The notes below the pieces were generated by a model. It saw only the letters and a program-made list of their open reading frames with translations, was not told the DNA's origin and made no database searches. From Butyrivibrio sp. XPD2006 (GTDB lineage Bacteria > Bacillota > Clostridia > Lachnospirales > Lachnospiraceae), in assembly GCF_000420865.1 (NCBI RefSeq), contig NZ_ATVT01000001.1, forward strand, positions 124,001-188,000: DNA of 64,000 nt. Reading direction: 5' to 3'. Position numbers and translations under genes: made by a program. Shown one piece after another: positions 24,995-34,262 of the stretch. Positions within the stretch are counted from its first letter, which is position 1; each line of letters begins with the position of its first letter.

Positions 24995-27349
24995 ATGAGT
25001 AAAGGAAAGCGCTTAAAGCGCATGGATGAGAGCCTTACAGGCGGTAAAAAGAATAATAAAAACTATGTGGTTGGCCAGTTTATCAGTAACGCCAGAGGCT
25101 TTGGGTTTGTGGAAGTAGAAGGGATGGAGGAAGATATCTTTATCCCCGAGGATTATGTACATGGTGCATTTCATACGGATACGGTCGAGGTCGAACTTCT
25201 TCCTGACTCACAGGGAAGGCGTCAAGAGGGACGCATCAGAAATATACTGGTAAGAGGCATTGAAGAGGTAGTGGGAACTTACCAGGCCGAGAAGAATTTC
25301 GGCTTTGTTGTTCCTGATAACGGCAAGATCACAAACGATATCTTTATTCCGATAGAGCATCACGGGGCTGCTGTGACAGGAGATAAGGTTGTAGTTACGA
25401 TCACTGATTACGGCGATCCTTTAAAACGCAGAAAACCTGAGGGCAAGGTCAAAGAGGTCATTGGAAACATCAACGATCCCGGAGTTGATATACTCTCTAT
25501 TGTCATGGGATACGATATTCCATATGAATTCCCTGAGAAGGTTATCAATCAGGCTAACAGATGCCCGGATCAGATCAGTGAGGCTGACATGTACGGGCGT
25601 AAGGATCTGCGTGATGTTGTTATGGTTACCATCGATGGTGAAGATGCCAAGGATCTTGATGATGCAGTAAGCCTTCATATTGATGAGGAAGGTCTTTACC
25701 ACCTCGGTGTTCACATTGCGGATGTCACTAACTATGTACAGGAGAGCTCTGCTCTTGACAGGGAAGCCCTAAAGAGGGGCACCAGTGTATATCTGGTGGA
25801 CAGGGTAATTCCTATGCTTCCTCACAGGCTTTCCAATGGAATCTGCTCTCTCAATCACGGAGAGGACAGACTTGCACTCAGCTGTCTAATGACCTTTGAT
25901 AAGAACGGAGGTCTTGTTGATCATGAGATTGCCGAGACTGTCATCAATGTCAACGAGAGAATGAATTACTCCGACGTTGCCAAGATTATAGAGGATGAAG
26001 ATTCTGAGACTATAGAGCGCTACAAAGAGCTGGTTCCAATGTTTAAGGAAATGGCTGAACTCTCGGCTATCCTTCGTAAAAAGAGAGAGAAGAAAGGAGC
26101 GATAGATTTTGATTTCCCTGAGTCCAAGATACTTCTGGATAAAGAGGGTAATCCCATCGATATCGTCCCTCATGAGAGAAACACAGCAACTAAGCTTATT
26201 GAGGACTTTATGCTTGCAGCAAACCAGACGGTGGCTGAACATTTCTTTTACCTGCAGAGTCCTTTCGTATACCGTATCCATGAACAGCCGGATCCGGAGA
26301 AAATGGCTACATTGGCAACCTTTGCCGGGCACCTTGGCCATCACATGAAGATCAGAAACGATGGAGAGGTAAGGCCAAAAGAGATACAGAAGCTCCTTAA
26401 GAATATTGAGGGCTGCAAGGAAGAGGCAGTCATCAGCAGAATGGCTCTTCGCAGCATGATGCAGGCCAAGTACAGCACAGAGTGTACGGGGCATTTTGGA
26501 CTGGCTTTTGATTTTTATTGCCATTTCACATCACCTATCAGGCGTTATCCTGACCTTCAGATACACAGGATCATCAAGGATCATCTAAGGGGCAGGATGA
26601 GTGAAGCCAAGGCCCGTCACTACAGCGAGATCCTGGATGAAGTTGCTAAGCATTCGTCCGAGACTGAGAGAAGGGCTGAAGAGGCTGAGAGAGAAACTGA
26701 TAAGCTAAAAAAGGCACAGTACATGGAAAATCATCTTGGAGAACGCTTTGAAGGCGTTGTTTCGGGCGTTACAGCCTGGGGACTTTTTGTGGAGCTTGAG
26801 AATTCCTGCGAAGGTATGATCAGGGCAGCTTCCATGGAAGATGATTTCTATGTTTATGATGAGAATAATATGAGACTTGTCGGAGAACGCTATCACAAGG
26901 AATATACTCTTGGTCAGAAGGTCTGGATCAAGGTGGTAGGTGCTGACAGACTCACCAAGGCTATAGATTTTAAGATCATTGACCCTGATATGGATGATGA
27001 CGGAGATGATTTTGTGGAGTATTCCGAGGCCAGGAAAGTGGCTGAGTTCAGGGCAAGCAAGGTCAGAAAACTCATGGGAATCGCTCAGGAAGAGGCTGAT
27101 GAAGAAGATGATGAGTCTTACGACGAGACTCCAAAGAAGAAATCAGAGCCTAAAAAGAGCAGGAAAAAGGTGAGCGTTCGCGGAGAGATGGTGGATCTCA
27201 GGGATGTGGAACCTGATCCCAGAACCGGTAAACCTAAACTTAAGAAACCTGCAGGACGCAAGGTTTACAAGGTACACAAGTACAAAAAGTCTGCAACAAG
27301 CAAGGCAGCAAGAAGCTCCCAGGGCAAGGGCAGAAAAAAGAAGAGATAA
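24995..27349 (+). CDS. rnr: Ribonuclease R
   Basis: A 784-residue 3'-to-5' exoribonuclease. Cold-shock-like OB domains occupy about 25-160 (RGFGFVEVEGMEEDIFIP, KNFGFVVPDNGKITNDIFIP). The RNB catalytic domain follows, with Asp ligands in DGEDAKDLDDAVSL (about 214-227) and HLGVHIADVTNYV, HRLSNGICSLN and TSPIRRYPDLQIHR. The S1 domain (about 584-665) contains RFEGVVSGVTAWGLFVEL. A Lys-rich tail (about 715-784) ends the protein. It degrades structured RNA and, with SmpB and tmRNA encoded next, non-stop mRNA. Confidence 0.96.
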   Translation: MSKGKRLKRMDESLTGGKKNNKNYVVGQFISNARGFGFVEVEGMEEDIFIPEDYVHGAFHTDTVEVELLPDSQGRRQEGRIRNILVRGIEEVVGTYQAEKNFGFVVPDNGKITNDIFIPIEHHGAAVTGDKVVVTITDYGDPLKRRKPEGKVKEVIGNINDPGVDILSIVMGYDIPYEFPEKVINQANRCPDQISEADMYGRKDLRDVVMVTIDGEDAKDLDDAVSLHIDEEGLYHLGVHIADVTNYVQESSALDREALKRGTSVYLVDRVIPMLPHRLSNGICSLNHGEDRLALSCLMTFDKNGGLVDHEIAETVINVNERMNYSDVAKIIEDEDSETIERYKELVPMFKEMAELSAILRKKREKKGAIDFDFPESKILLDKEGNPIDIVPHERNTATKLIEDFMLAANQTVAEHFFYLQSPFVYRIHEQPDPEKMATLATFAGHLGHHMKIRNDGEVRPKEIQKLLKNIEGCKEEAVISRMALRSMMQAKYSTECTGHFGLAFDFYCHFTSPIRRYPDLQIHRIIKDHLRGRMSEAKARHYSEILDEVAKHSSETERRAEEAERETDKLKKAQYMENHLGERFEGVVSGVTAWGLFVELENSCEGMIRAASMEDDFYVYDENNMRLVGERYHKEYTLGQKVWIKVVGADRLTKAIDFKIIDPDMDDDGDDFVEYSEARKVAEFRASKVRKLMGIAQEEADEEDDESYDETPKKKSEPKKSRKKVSVRGEMVDLRDVEPDPRTGKPKLKKPAGRKVYKVHKYKKSATSKAARSSQGKGRKKKR

Positions 27350-27361
27350 CAGGTGATAAAA

Positions 27362-27832
27362 ATGGCAGAAGATAACAAGGCAAGAAAACTTGTCGCTAAC
27401 AACAAAAAAGCATATCACGACTATTTCATAGAAGAGAAGTATGAGGCAGGAATTGAACTCTTTGGAACAGAGGTTAAGTCGATAAGGCAGGGAAAGTGTT
27501 CCATCAAGGAAGCCTGGGTTACCATTGATAGAGGAGAAGCCTTCATCAACGGAATGAATATCAGTCCCTACGAGAAGGGCAATATCTTCAACAAAGATCC
27601 TCTTCGTGTAAAGAGGCTTCTTCTTCACAAGGCTGAGATCAGAAAACTTGACCAGCAGAAGATGACACAAGGCTACACTCTTGTTCCCCTGGAGGTATAT
27701 TTTAAAAACGGCAGGGTAAAGGTTGAAGTCGGTCTTGCCAGAGGTAAAAAGCTCTATGACAAGAGGGCTGATATGGCCAAGAAGGACCAGCAGAGAGAAG
27801 CTCAGAGGGACTTCAGACAGAGCTTTAAGTAA
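27362..27832 (+). CDS. smpB: SsrA-binding protein SmpB
   Basis: ATG 27362 is used, preceded by AGGTGAT; a GTG at 27353 would overlap that site. The 156-residue protein shows the SmpB OB-fold: [40 protein letters not shown], then [17 protein letters not shown] and [28 protein letters not shown], and a basic C-terminal tail. It escorts tmRNA into stalled ribosomes. The ssrA gene starts 60 bases downstream. Confidence 0.97.
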   Translation: MAEDNKARKLVANNKKAYHDYFIEEKYEAGIELFGTEVKSIRQGKCSIKEAWVTIDRGEAFINGMNISPYEKGNIFNKDPLRVKRLLLHKAEIRKLDQQKMTQGYTLVPLEVYFKNGRVKVEVGLARGKKLYDKRADMAKKDQQREAQRDFRQSFK

Positions 27833-27844
27833 ACCAACAGGTTA

Positions 27845-27873
27845 TTGATTTTATCATCAAAAGCCGATATACT
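27845..27873 (+). promoter_or_regulatory. Sigma-A promoter of ssrA
   Basis: TTGATT (27845-27850), a 17-base spacer and TATACT (27868-27873), ending 19 bases before the mature tmRNA 5' end. Confidence 0.75.
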
Positions 27874-27892
27874 TATAAAGCAAATTGAATAA

Positions 27893-28245
27893 GGGTTAGT
27901 AAAGGTTTCGACAGGGATTTTGAAGCTGGAGAAGCTATCCGAAGGACGGTTGCGTTAAACCTCAAATTAAAATTAAACGCTAACGATAATTTAGCACTCG
28001 CTGCCTAAGTGCGGCGCGTCGGCTCTGATGCACCTACACATCAGATAACCGGCGTCAAACTTTGTAGGAAACGACATGGGGGATGCCTCGACTTCATGGA
28101 CGTATCAGGGGCTACCGATTATCTGCAGTTGCCGGTTACCGCAGGTATGAGGGAACAGGAATGCAGAATTCCGAAATAACAGGCTATGATAGTAGAAGGA
28201 CAGGGGATGAATTTTTGGACGCGGGTTCGACTCCCGCCTAATCCA
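27893..28245 (+). ncRNA. ssrA: Transfer-messenger RNA (tmRNA)
   Basis: The 5' end GGGTTAG pairs with CTAATCC at the 3' end to make a 7-bp acceptor stem whose third pair is G-U, the alanine identity element. The D-like segment GGTTTCGACAGGGA, a canonical T arm (GCGGGTTCGACTCCCGC) and pseudoknot-forming stretches are present. The mature RNA is about 353 bases with a discriminator A at 28245; CCA is not encoded. It rescues stalled ribosomes with SmpB and RNase R. The tag frame is at 27979-28008. Confidence 0.95.
27979..28008 (+). other. tmRNA proteolysis-tag reading frame
   Basis: Resume codon GCT at 27979, reading ANDNLALAA then TAA at 28006-28008. The tag ends in the protease-recognised LAA and is one residue shorter than the ten-residue E. 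coli tag. The resume codon is inferred by analogy with other tmRNAs. Confidence 0.85.
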
Positions 28246-28252
28246 CTAAAAA

Positions 28253-28275
28253 ACGGCTCAGTAGAGCCGTTTTTT
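28253..28275. terminator. Intrinsic terminator after ssrA
   Basis: ACGGCTC (28253-28259), loop AGTA, GAGCCGT (28264-28270), then TTTTT. A-rich on the left side, so it can also serve the convergent MATE gene. Confidence 0.9.
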
Positions 28276-28312
28276 GTTGTTTGATGAGACACCGGGGACG
28301 TTTTATTTACTA

Positions 28313-29689
28313 TTATAAAGCGATGGCTTTGTTTCTCCATTTTCCGAATCTGTAGAAGAGAATACTCATTACGGCGCCGATTCCCCAGGCTATTAGCAGA
28401 GAATAGTAGATCATATCCTGATTGCCCAGTGGAAGAGCCTCGGATTTAGTGAGGTATACCATAAGATAGGCAAGTGGCATACGCAGGAAAAAGGTCTCTA
28501 TGATGGAAATCCACATAGGAGTTACAGTATCGCCTGCTCCACGCATGACACCTGTAAGAGCCTGAATTATGGCCATTAACAGGTAACCTGCTGCAAGGAT
28601 TCTCATGATATGCATACTGAGATCAATAAGTTCTTCTGTATCAGTGAAGATTCCCATGAGGTGTCTTCCAAAGATAAGGATAACAGCAACGATCAGTACT
28701 GAGAACATAAGTGACATGAAAAGTCCCTGGCGTGAACCCTTTTCAACTCTTTCTTTATCGCCGGCGCCGATATTCTGGCCTGCAAATGTAGTAAGAGCTG
28801 AACCAAAAGAGAAGATTGGAAGAACCGCAAAACCGTCAACACGCTGGACCATGACGTTGGCAGTAATAAGCTGTTCTCCGAAAGTATTGGTAAGTGACTG
28901 TACAAGGACAATTGACATGGAGAAAATAGCCTGAGTTATTCCTGAAGGAAGGCCCAGCCTTATAATCTGTCCTGCATACTGTCCGCTCCATTTAAAGTAT
29001 TTAAATCCGAAATCAAAGGTATCATTCATTCTGCGAAGTCTGTCTATGCAAAGAACTGCTGAAATGCCCTGAGCGATGATGGTTGCAAGAGCAACACCGG
29101 GTACGCCGAGCCCCAGCTTTGCTACAAATAATATATCGAGTACGATATTGATTACGCTTGCTACAATCAGGTATATAAGGGCCGACATTGCATCTCCGAG
29201 ACCTCTTAAAACACCGCTAAGGATATTGTAAAATCCCAGTCCGATGCTACCGAGGAACAGAATGACAAGATAGTCTGTCGCCCAGTCCAGAATGCTATCC
29301 GGTGTCCTGAGCAGCACCAGCATCGGTCTTGCAATGGCAACACCGATGATCGTCATCAGAACTGATGCAATAAGGATAAGTGTTACACAGTTACCGATGG
29401 TGAGGGACAAAGCGTTTCTGTCCCTTGCGCCTAGGTACTGGGCAACCATGATCGTAGCACCCATACTTATTCCTATAAAGAGAACCAGAAGGAGGTTCAG
29501 AATTGGAGCAGCACTTCCTACAGCAGCAAGAGCGTTGTCGCCAACGTATCTTCCGACAACGATACTGTCTACTGTACTGTATAACTGCTGAACAACATTT
29601 CCAAGGAGCATTGGAACCGTGAACTTAAGTATCTGCTGCCAAGGTGTTCCTATTGTCATATCAATTGCTTCAAATGCTTTAGTCTTCAT
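28313..29689 (-). CDS. MATE family efflux transporter
   Basis: A 458-residue protein with 12 predicted membrane helices and MATE signatures: TPWQQILKFTVPMLLGNVVQQLYSTVDSIVVGRYVGDNALAAVG near the N-terminus and RGAGDTVTPMWISI in the second half, matching the internal duplication GVLRGLGDAMSALIYL. Such carriers exchange cationic or aromatic compounds for Na+ or H+. Substrate unknown. RBS GAGGAT. Single gene, transcribed toward ssrA. Confidence 0.92.
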   Translation of the reverse strand: MKTKAFEAIDMTIGTPWQQILKFTVPMLLGNVVQQLYSTVDSIVVGRYVGDNALAAVGSAAPILNLLLVLFIGISMGATIMVAQYLGARDRNALSLTIGNCVTLILIASVLMTIIGVAIARPMLVLLRTPDSILDWATDYLVILFLGSIGLGFYNILSGVLRGLGDAMSALIYLIVASVINIVLDILFVAKLGLGVPGVALATIIAQGISAVLCIDRLRRMNDTFDFGFKYFKWSGQYAGQIIRLGLPSGITQAIFSMSIVLVQSLTNTFGEQLITANVMVQRVDGFAVLPIFSFGSALTTFAGQNIGAGDKERVEKGSRQGLFMSLMFSVLIVAVILIFGRHLMGIFTDTEELIDLSMHIMRILAAGYLLMAIIQALTGVMRGAGDTVTPMWISIIETFFLRMPLAYLMVYLTKSEALPLGNQDMIYYSLLIAWGIGAVMSILFYRFGKWRNKAIAL

Positions 29690-29787
29690 AATTTATCCTC
29701 ATATTTCAAATCAAATCCCAAATTAAATTGCACGCAATCTAATATACTCTTTTTTTATCCCAATTTCAAGTCCTGGGAATTAAGTTC

Positions 29788-29815
29788 TTGATTTCTCGGA
29801 CTTCAGTTATATAAT
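29788..29815 (+). promoter_or_regulatory. Sigma-A promoter of proB
   Basis: TTGATT (29788-29793), a 16-base spacer and consensus TATAAT (29810-29815), about 53 bases before the proB start. Confidence 0.65.
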
Positions 29816-29868
29816 AGGGATATGTGTTTTTAACAAATTAAAGTGTGAAATTATATAAGAGGAGAGCC

Positions 29869-30666
29869 ATGACACTTAGTAAAAAGAGAATTGTGGTCAA
29901 GGTTGGTACTTCCACAATAACAAATGAAGATGGCAATGTAGACATCAGAGCACTGGACCATTTGTGCAGAGCTCTTTCGGGGGTAGAGAATCTCGGATAT
30001 GATCTTGTGCTTGTTTCATCCGGAGCTATCGCGGTCGGCGCTAATAAGATGAGACTGGCCCAGAAACCCAAGGAGATCAGAATGAAGCAGGCTGCAGCTG
30101 CTGTAGGCCAGACTGAACTGATGCACCTGTATGACAAGTTCTTTTCAGAATATGGAAGAATGGTAGGTCAGATCCTTCTTGATAACGGAGATATCACTGA
30201 CACAATTAGGAGCGAAAATCTGAAGAATACCTTTGATGCACTCCTCGAGAATCACATTATTCCTATAGTTAACGAGAACGACTCTGTCAGCCATGCAGAA
30301 ATTGAATCTGAGAAAAAGCTCTTTTCGGATAACGATATGCTTTCTGCAGTGGTTGCAGTATTCTGCAAGGCAAGTAAACTTATTATTTTCTCTGATATTG
30401 ACGGACTCTATGACGGCAATCCCAAGACTGATCCCAATGCCAAGGTCATCAGCAGGGTAGAGGAGATTACGGAAGAACTCAAGAATGTAGCATCAGGATC
30501 GGGCTCAAATCGCGGAACCGGCGGTATGATCACCAAGCTTGAAGCTGCAGAACTTGCAACCTCTCATGGAATAGATGTACTCGTTACAAATGGCAAAAAC
30601 CCGGAGAAGCTCTACGATGTAATTGAGAAGAAGAAGGTTGGAACGCTGTTTGTAGCAAAAAAATGA
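29869..30666 (+). CDS. proB: Glutamate 5-kinase
   Basis: ATG 29869 follows AGAGGAGAG; the GTG at 29845 lacks an RBS. The 265-residue protein is an amino-acid-kinase domain: VVKVGTSTIT, LVSSGAIAVGANKM, QAAAAVGQTELMHLY, IPIVNENDSVS, FSDNDMLSA, SDIDGLYDGNPK and GTGGMITKLEAA. It phosphorylates glutamate at the start of proline synthesis. It lacks the C-terminal PUA domain found in the 367-residue E. coli enzyme; short forms are known in Firmicutes. The partner gene proA is not adjacent but lies at 56222. Confidence 0.95.
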   Translation: MTLSKKRIVVKVGTSTITNEDGNVDIRALDHLCRALSGVENLGYDLVLVSSGAIAVGANKMRLAQKPKEIRMKQAAAAVGQTELMHLYDKFFSEYGRMVGQILLDNGDITDTIRSENLKNTFDALLENHIIPIVNENDSVSHAEIESEKKLFSDNDMLSAVVAVFCKASKLIIFSDIDGLYDGNPKTDPNAKVISRVEEITEELKNVASGSGSNRGTGGMITKLEAAELATSHGIDVLVTNGKNPEKLYDVIEKKKVGTLFVAKK

Positions 30667-30681
30667 TAAAGGTCCAAAAAT

Positions 30682-30722
30682 AAAACGCTATCGTTGTGCA
30701 AGCACAAGATAGCGTTTTGCTT
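30682..30722. terminator. Bidirectional intrinsic terminator after proB
   Basis: AAAACGCTATC (30682-30692) pairs with GATAGCGTTTT (30708-30718), with an inner TTGTG/CACAA stem and a CAAG loop. T or A tracts flank both sides, serving proB and the convergent gene at 30737. Confidence 0.9.
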
Positions 30723-30736
30723 TTGTCCCTATATCA

Positions 30737-31306
30737 TCATACATTTTCGTGATATTTGTCATAAATCTCTGTAAGATAAGTCTTAACAATCTGAATGTTA
30801 GCCATTTTGCGAAGATCTGCATTGCCCATAAGTACTGAAATCTCATCGGCAAGAAGAAGCATGTTGTAGATCTCAAGCTTAAACTCATTACGTGTAAGCT
30901 GGTCTACGTTGACCTCCATAAGAGGTGATCCGAGCTTCATGGTTACATTCTCATCAGCGATTCCGGTAAGAACCATACGTGTCTCGGGGTCGAAGTTTAC
31001 GTAGAGGATGAGATGCTCTTTCTCGTGCTTTTTAAGGGTGGTGGGATTCTGATGTGATGTCTCCATCCACTCGAAAAGATCAGCCTCATCGGGATGCATG
31101 AGGTACTTGGTGAGCTCCTCTTTATGCTTCTCGACGTACTGCATATATTTGCTGGCGTTAGGACCTGTATAAGCAAGTTCTACCTTTACACCGTTATCTG
31201 TCTTGACAAGACGGCATTTCTCAGCAACTTCCTTGATCTTAAGGGAAGTTTCGGTGTTGCCGATCATCTTAAATGTGCCGGTTTCCAATTCCTGTGTAAA
31301 TTCCAT
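30737..31306 (-). CDS. Hypothetical cytoplasmic protein
   Basis: Start at ATG 31306 (complement), since AAGGAGAA lies just upstream; a GTG at 31321 would overlap it. The 189-residue protein is soluble and rather acidic, mixed alpha/beta, with no signal peptide, membrane segment, Cys cluster or nucleotide-binding motif. I do not recognise a family. Visible features include a Lys/Glu-rich helix (YMQYVEKHKEELTKYLMHP) and a segment that looks like a beta sheet (HLILYVNFDPETRMVLTGI). It is monocistronic between proB and ftsK. Codon use resembles its neighbours, so it does not look foreign. Confidence 0.65.
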   Translation of the reverse strand: MEFTQELETGTFKMIGNTETSLKIKEVAEKCRLVKTDNGVKVELAYTGPNASKYMQYVEKHKEELTKYLMHPDEADLFEWMETSHQNPTTLKKHEKEHLILYVNFDPETRMVLTGIADENVTMKLGSPLMEVNVDQLTRNEFKLEIYNMLLLADEISVLMGNADLRKMANIQIVKTYLTEIYDKYHENV

Positions 31307-31457
31307 TATGTTCTCCTTCACTATTTATCTGGACTAAACTTAAATCAGTAGTTAGTATAGCATAAAGGATTTAAAAATGGTATACTATCTAAGGTCTGTT
31401 CACGTATAATTAACAGATCGAATTTATAAAAGAAAGTTTTGTGACGGGTAGGATATA

Positions 31458-34262
31458 GTGGCAAATACGAGGGGAAATTCTACCAGGAGATCTACAGGAA
31501 GATCATCCGGGTCTAAAAGTACATCATCAAGGCGTAAGAATGTACGGGAGGAAGAGCTGGATTATTCTTTAAAGAGCGAACTGATCGTGATTGGTGTGAT
31601 CGCTCTTACCATTTTTCTTTTTCTTTGTAATTTCGGCGTATGCGGAGCACTTGGCAGCGCAGTAAGCGGTGTCTTATTTGGATTGTTCGGCATAACCGCA
31701 TATATTGCGCCTATTGTCATACTTGCAGCTGTTGTGGTGGGAATCGCCAATTTTGGGTCGATTGCATCTATTCGCAAGATAGTTGCAGGTGTTGTTTTAT
31801 TCTTTGTGATCGGAATGTTGGCAGAATTGCTGACAGGCAGACCACAGTCTTCAGAATCCTATGTAATAAAAGACATTTATTCAAAAGCCAGCGAACTAAA
31901 AAACGGTGGCGGTGTTTTTGCGGGCTCAATGGCCTATGCATCTTACAAGTATCTGTCCCTGGCTGGAACAGCTCTTTTGATACTTCTTATTGGCATCGCA
32001 TCTATAGTTGTGGTAACGCAGCAGTCCTTCGTCAGAGGCCTCAAGAAGGGCGGGAGAAAGCTCATTGACAAGACCAGGCAGGAAGCTGACAACTACAGGG
32101 ATTATGCCGAGAAGAGACGCGAGAAGATGGAAGCAAGACGCGCCGAGATTGAGGAAGAGAGGCGACTTGCCATCGAACAGAAGGAGGACGAGAAGATCCT
32201 CCGTATGGAGAAAAAGGTCAGCGGCGTGATGATAGATACTGCACTTGATAAGCAGGATGAGGACGGCGATGACTTGGGAGAGATAAAGCTCCACAACGAG
32301 GATAAAGGGAAATCGGAGAATCTCTTTATTCCCGATGAAGATGAGTTCCACGACGATATTCATGAGATCATTTTAAAGAACAGCAGTGATGCCATAGAAG
32401 AGATAGAATCTGCCGGAAGATATGATCCTGAAGAAGATGACGAGCCGGAGACAGATTATGAGCCGGATTACAGGGATGAGGATAACTTTGAACCTGAGCA
32501 TGAACCGGTCAAAGAGCTTTCGCCTTCCATGAAAAAGCTTGTGGCAAGAGCAACAGATGAATTTGATTCCGAGGAAGACATTCTTCCGGATGTTCCTGTT
32601 CATGCAGAGCATCTCGGAAACGGAATGAACGGTGATTATGTGATCCATGCTCAGGACCACATTTCAAGAAGTGCCGGAGCTGACAGTACAATTAACGGCT
32701 CAAAGCCTTCTTCTGTAAATCTTGGTCCTGGACCTCACACAACGAGCCCGGGTATGGAAAAAGAGATTGAGAAGCATAAGAGAAGCGTACCCAAGAAATA
32801 CGTATTCCCGCCTCTTAATCTTCTTGAGAAGGGTGTCAGGAACAAGAACACCGATTCGGCCAGAGCTCTTAAGGAGACAGCAGTCAAGCTTCAGGAAACA
32901 CTTAAAACCTTTGGTGTAAATGTAACGGTTACCGATATAAGTCAGGGACCTTCAGTAACAAGATTTGAGCTTCAGCCTGAAGCCGGAGTCAGAGTCAACA
33001 AGATCGTCGGACTTGCAGATGATATCAAGATGAATCTTGCAGCCAGTGACATAAGGATTGAGGCGCCTATCCCGGGTAAGGCAGCTGTGGGAATTGAGGT
33101 GCCAAACAAGGAGAACCAGGCAGTAGCACTCCGAGATCTCTTTGAATCCTCAGAATATCAGAACTTTTCATCCAAGCTTGCCTTTGCGGTAGGTAAAGAT
33201 ATTGCAGGTAAGGTTGTTGTAACCGATATTGCCAAGATGCCTCACCTTCTTATTGCGGGTGCTACAGGTTCCGGTAAATCGGTATGTATCAATACAATCA
33301 TCATGTCCCTCATATATAAGGCAAAACCCGAAGAGGTGCAGATGATCATGATCGATCCTAAGATTGTTGAACTTTCTGTATATAACGGAATTCCTCATCT
33401 TATGATCCCGGTTGTAACAGACCCCAAGAAAGCTGCTGCTGCGCTCAATTGGGCCGTTGCTGAGATGACCAACAGATACAAGAAGTTTGCGGACACAGGT
33501 GTAAGGGATCTCAAGGGCTACAACAAGCTTGCAGCTGACAGTAAAGATCCGGATATGACTGTACTTCCGCAGATTGTTGTAATAGTGGATGAGCTTGCTG
33601 ACCTCATGATGGTTTCTGCCAATGAGGTTGAGGATGCTATATGCAGACTTACACAGCTTGCGAGAGCTGCGGGCATCCACCTTATAATCGCAACTCAGAG
33701 ACCATCCGTAGATGTTATTACAGGCCTTATCAAGGCCAATATGCCAAGCCGTGTTGCATTTGCTGTTTCAAGCGGTGTTGATTCCAGGACAATCCTTGAT
33801 ATCAACGGTGCCGAGAAGCTTCTGGGAAAGGGTGATATGCTCTTTTACCCTCAGGGCTACACCAAGCCCGCCAGAGTTCAGGGCGCATTCGTATCAGACA
33901 AAGAAGTGCAGGCGGTTACAGATTTCTTAAGAAATCAGGCTTCAGAGACCACATATAATGAAGAGGCTATGAATTCAATCGATAACATGGCAGTGGGCTC
34001 TGCATCCGGCGGATCATCCTCAGGTGATACGGGATCAGATAGAGACGAGTACTTTGTTCAGGCTGGGAACATTATCATAGAAAAAGAAAAAGCTTCAATC
34101 GGTATGCTTCAGCGCGTGTTCAAGATTGGATTTAACAGGGCAGCCAGGATCATGGATCAGCTCTGTGAGGCAGGCGTTGTAGGAGACGAGGAGGGCACCA
34201 AGCCTAGGAAAGTGCTAATGAGTAAGCAAGAATTTGACGCGTATGTGAATGGAGGAGATTAA
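31458..34262 (+). CDS. ftsK: DNA translocase FtsK/SpoIIIE
   Basis: A 934-residue protein. After a basic Ser/Arg-rich head (1-35) come four or five membrane helices (about 40-195), a long charged linker with coiled-coil and acidic segments (about 205-440), the motor (about 450-840) with Walker A GATGSGKS at 601-608 and Walker B IVVIVDELADLMM, and a C-terminal winged-helix gamma domain (ASIGMLQRVFKIGFNRAARIMDQL). It pumps chromosomal DNA through the division septum. The start is GTG. Its last codons contain the GGAGGAG RBS of fhs, whose ATG follows the stop with no gap. Confidence 0.93.
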   Translation: MANTRGNSTRRSTGRSSGSKSTSSRRKNVREEELDYSLKSELIVIGVIALTIFLFLCNFGVCGALGSAVSGVLFGLFGITAYIAPIVILAAVVVGIANFGSIASIRKIVAGVVLFFVIGMLAELLTGRPQSSESYVIKDIYSKASELKNGGGVFAGSMAYASYKYLSLAGTALLILLIGIASIVVVTQQSFVRGLKKGGRKLIDKTRQEADNYRDYAEKRREKMEARRAEIEEERRLAIEQKEDEKILRMEKKVSGVMIDTALDKQDEDGDDLGEIKLHNEDKGKSENLFIPDEDEFHDDIHEIILKNSSDAIEEIESAGRYDPEEDDEPETDYEPDYRDEDNFEPEHEPVKELSPSMKKLVARATDEFDSEEDILPDVPVHAEHLGNGMNGDYVIHAQDHISRSAGADSTINGSKPSSVNLGPGPHTTSPGMEKEIEKHKRSVPKKYVFPPLNLLEKGVRNKNTDSARALKETAVKLQETLKTFGVNVTVTDISQGPSVTRFELQPEAGVRVNKIVGLADDIKMNLAASDIRIEAPIPGKAAVGIEVPNKENQAVALRDLFESSEYQNFSSKLAFAVGKDIAGKVVVTDIAKMPHLLIAGATGSGKSVCINTIIMSLIYKAKPEEVQMIMIDPKIVELSVYNGIPHLMIPVVTDPKKAAAALNWAVAEMTNRYKKFADTGVRDLKGYNKLAADSKDPDMTVLPQIVVIVDELADLMMVSANEVEDAICRLTQLARAAGIHLIIATQRPSVDVITGLIKANMPSRVAFAVSSGVDSRTILDINGAEKLLGKGDMLFYPQGYTKPARVQGAFVSDKEVQAVTDFLRNQASETTYNEEAMNSIDNMAVGSASGGSSSGDTGSDRDEYFVQAGNIIIEKEKASIGMLQRVFKIGFNRAARIMDQLCEAGVVGDEEGTKPRKVLMSKQEFDAYVNGGD

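Noticed and set aside
25886..26524. 212-residue ORF on the minus strand
   Set aside because: Lies within rnr and has no supporting signals.
31322..31457. Clear promoter for ftsK
   Set aside because: TATACT (31381) and TATAAT (31405) hexamers are present, but no -35 box lies at a suitable distance, so no promoter is claimed.
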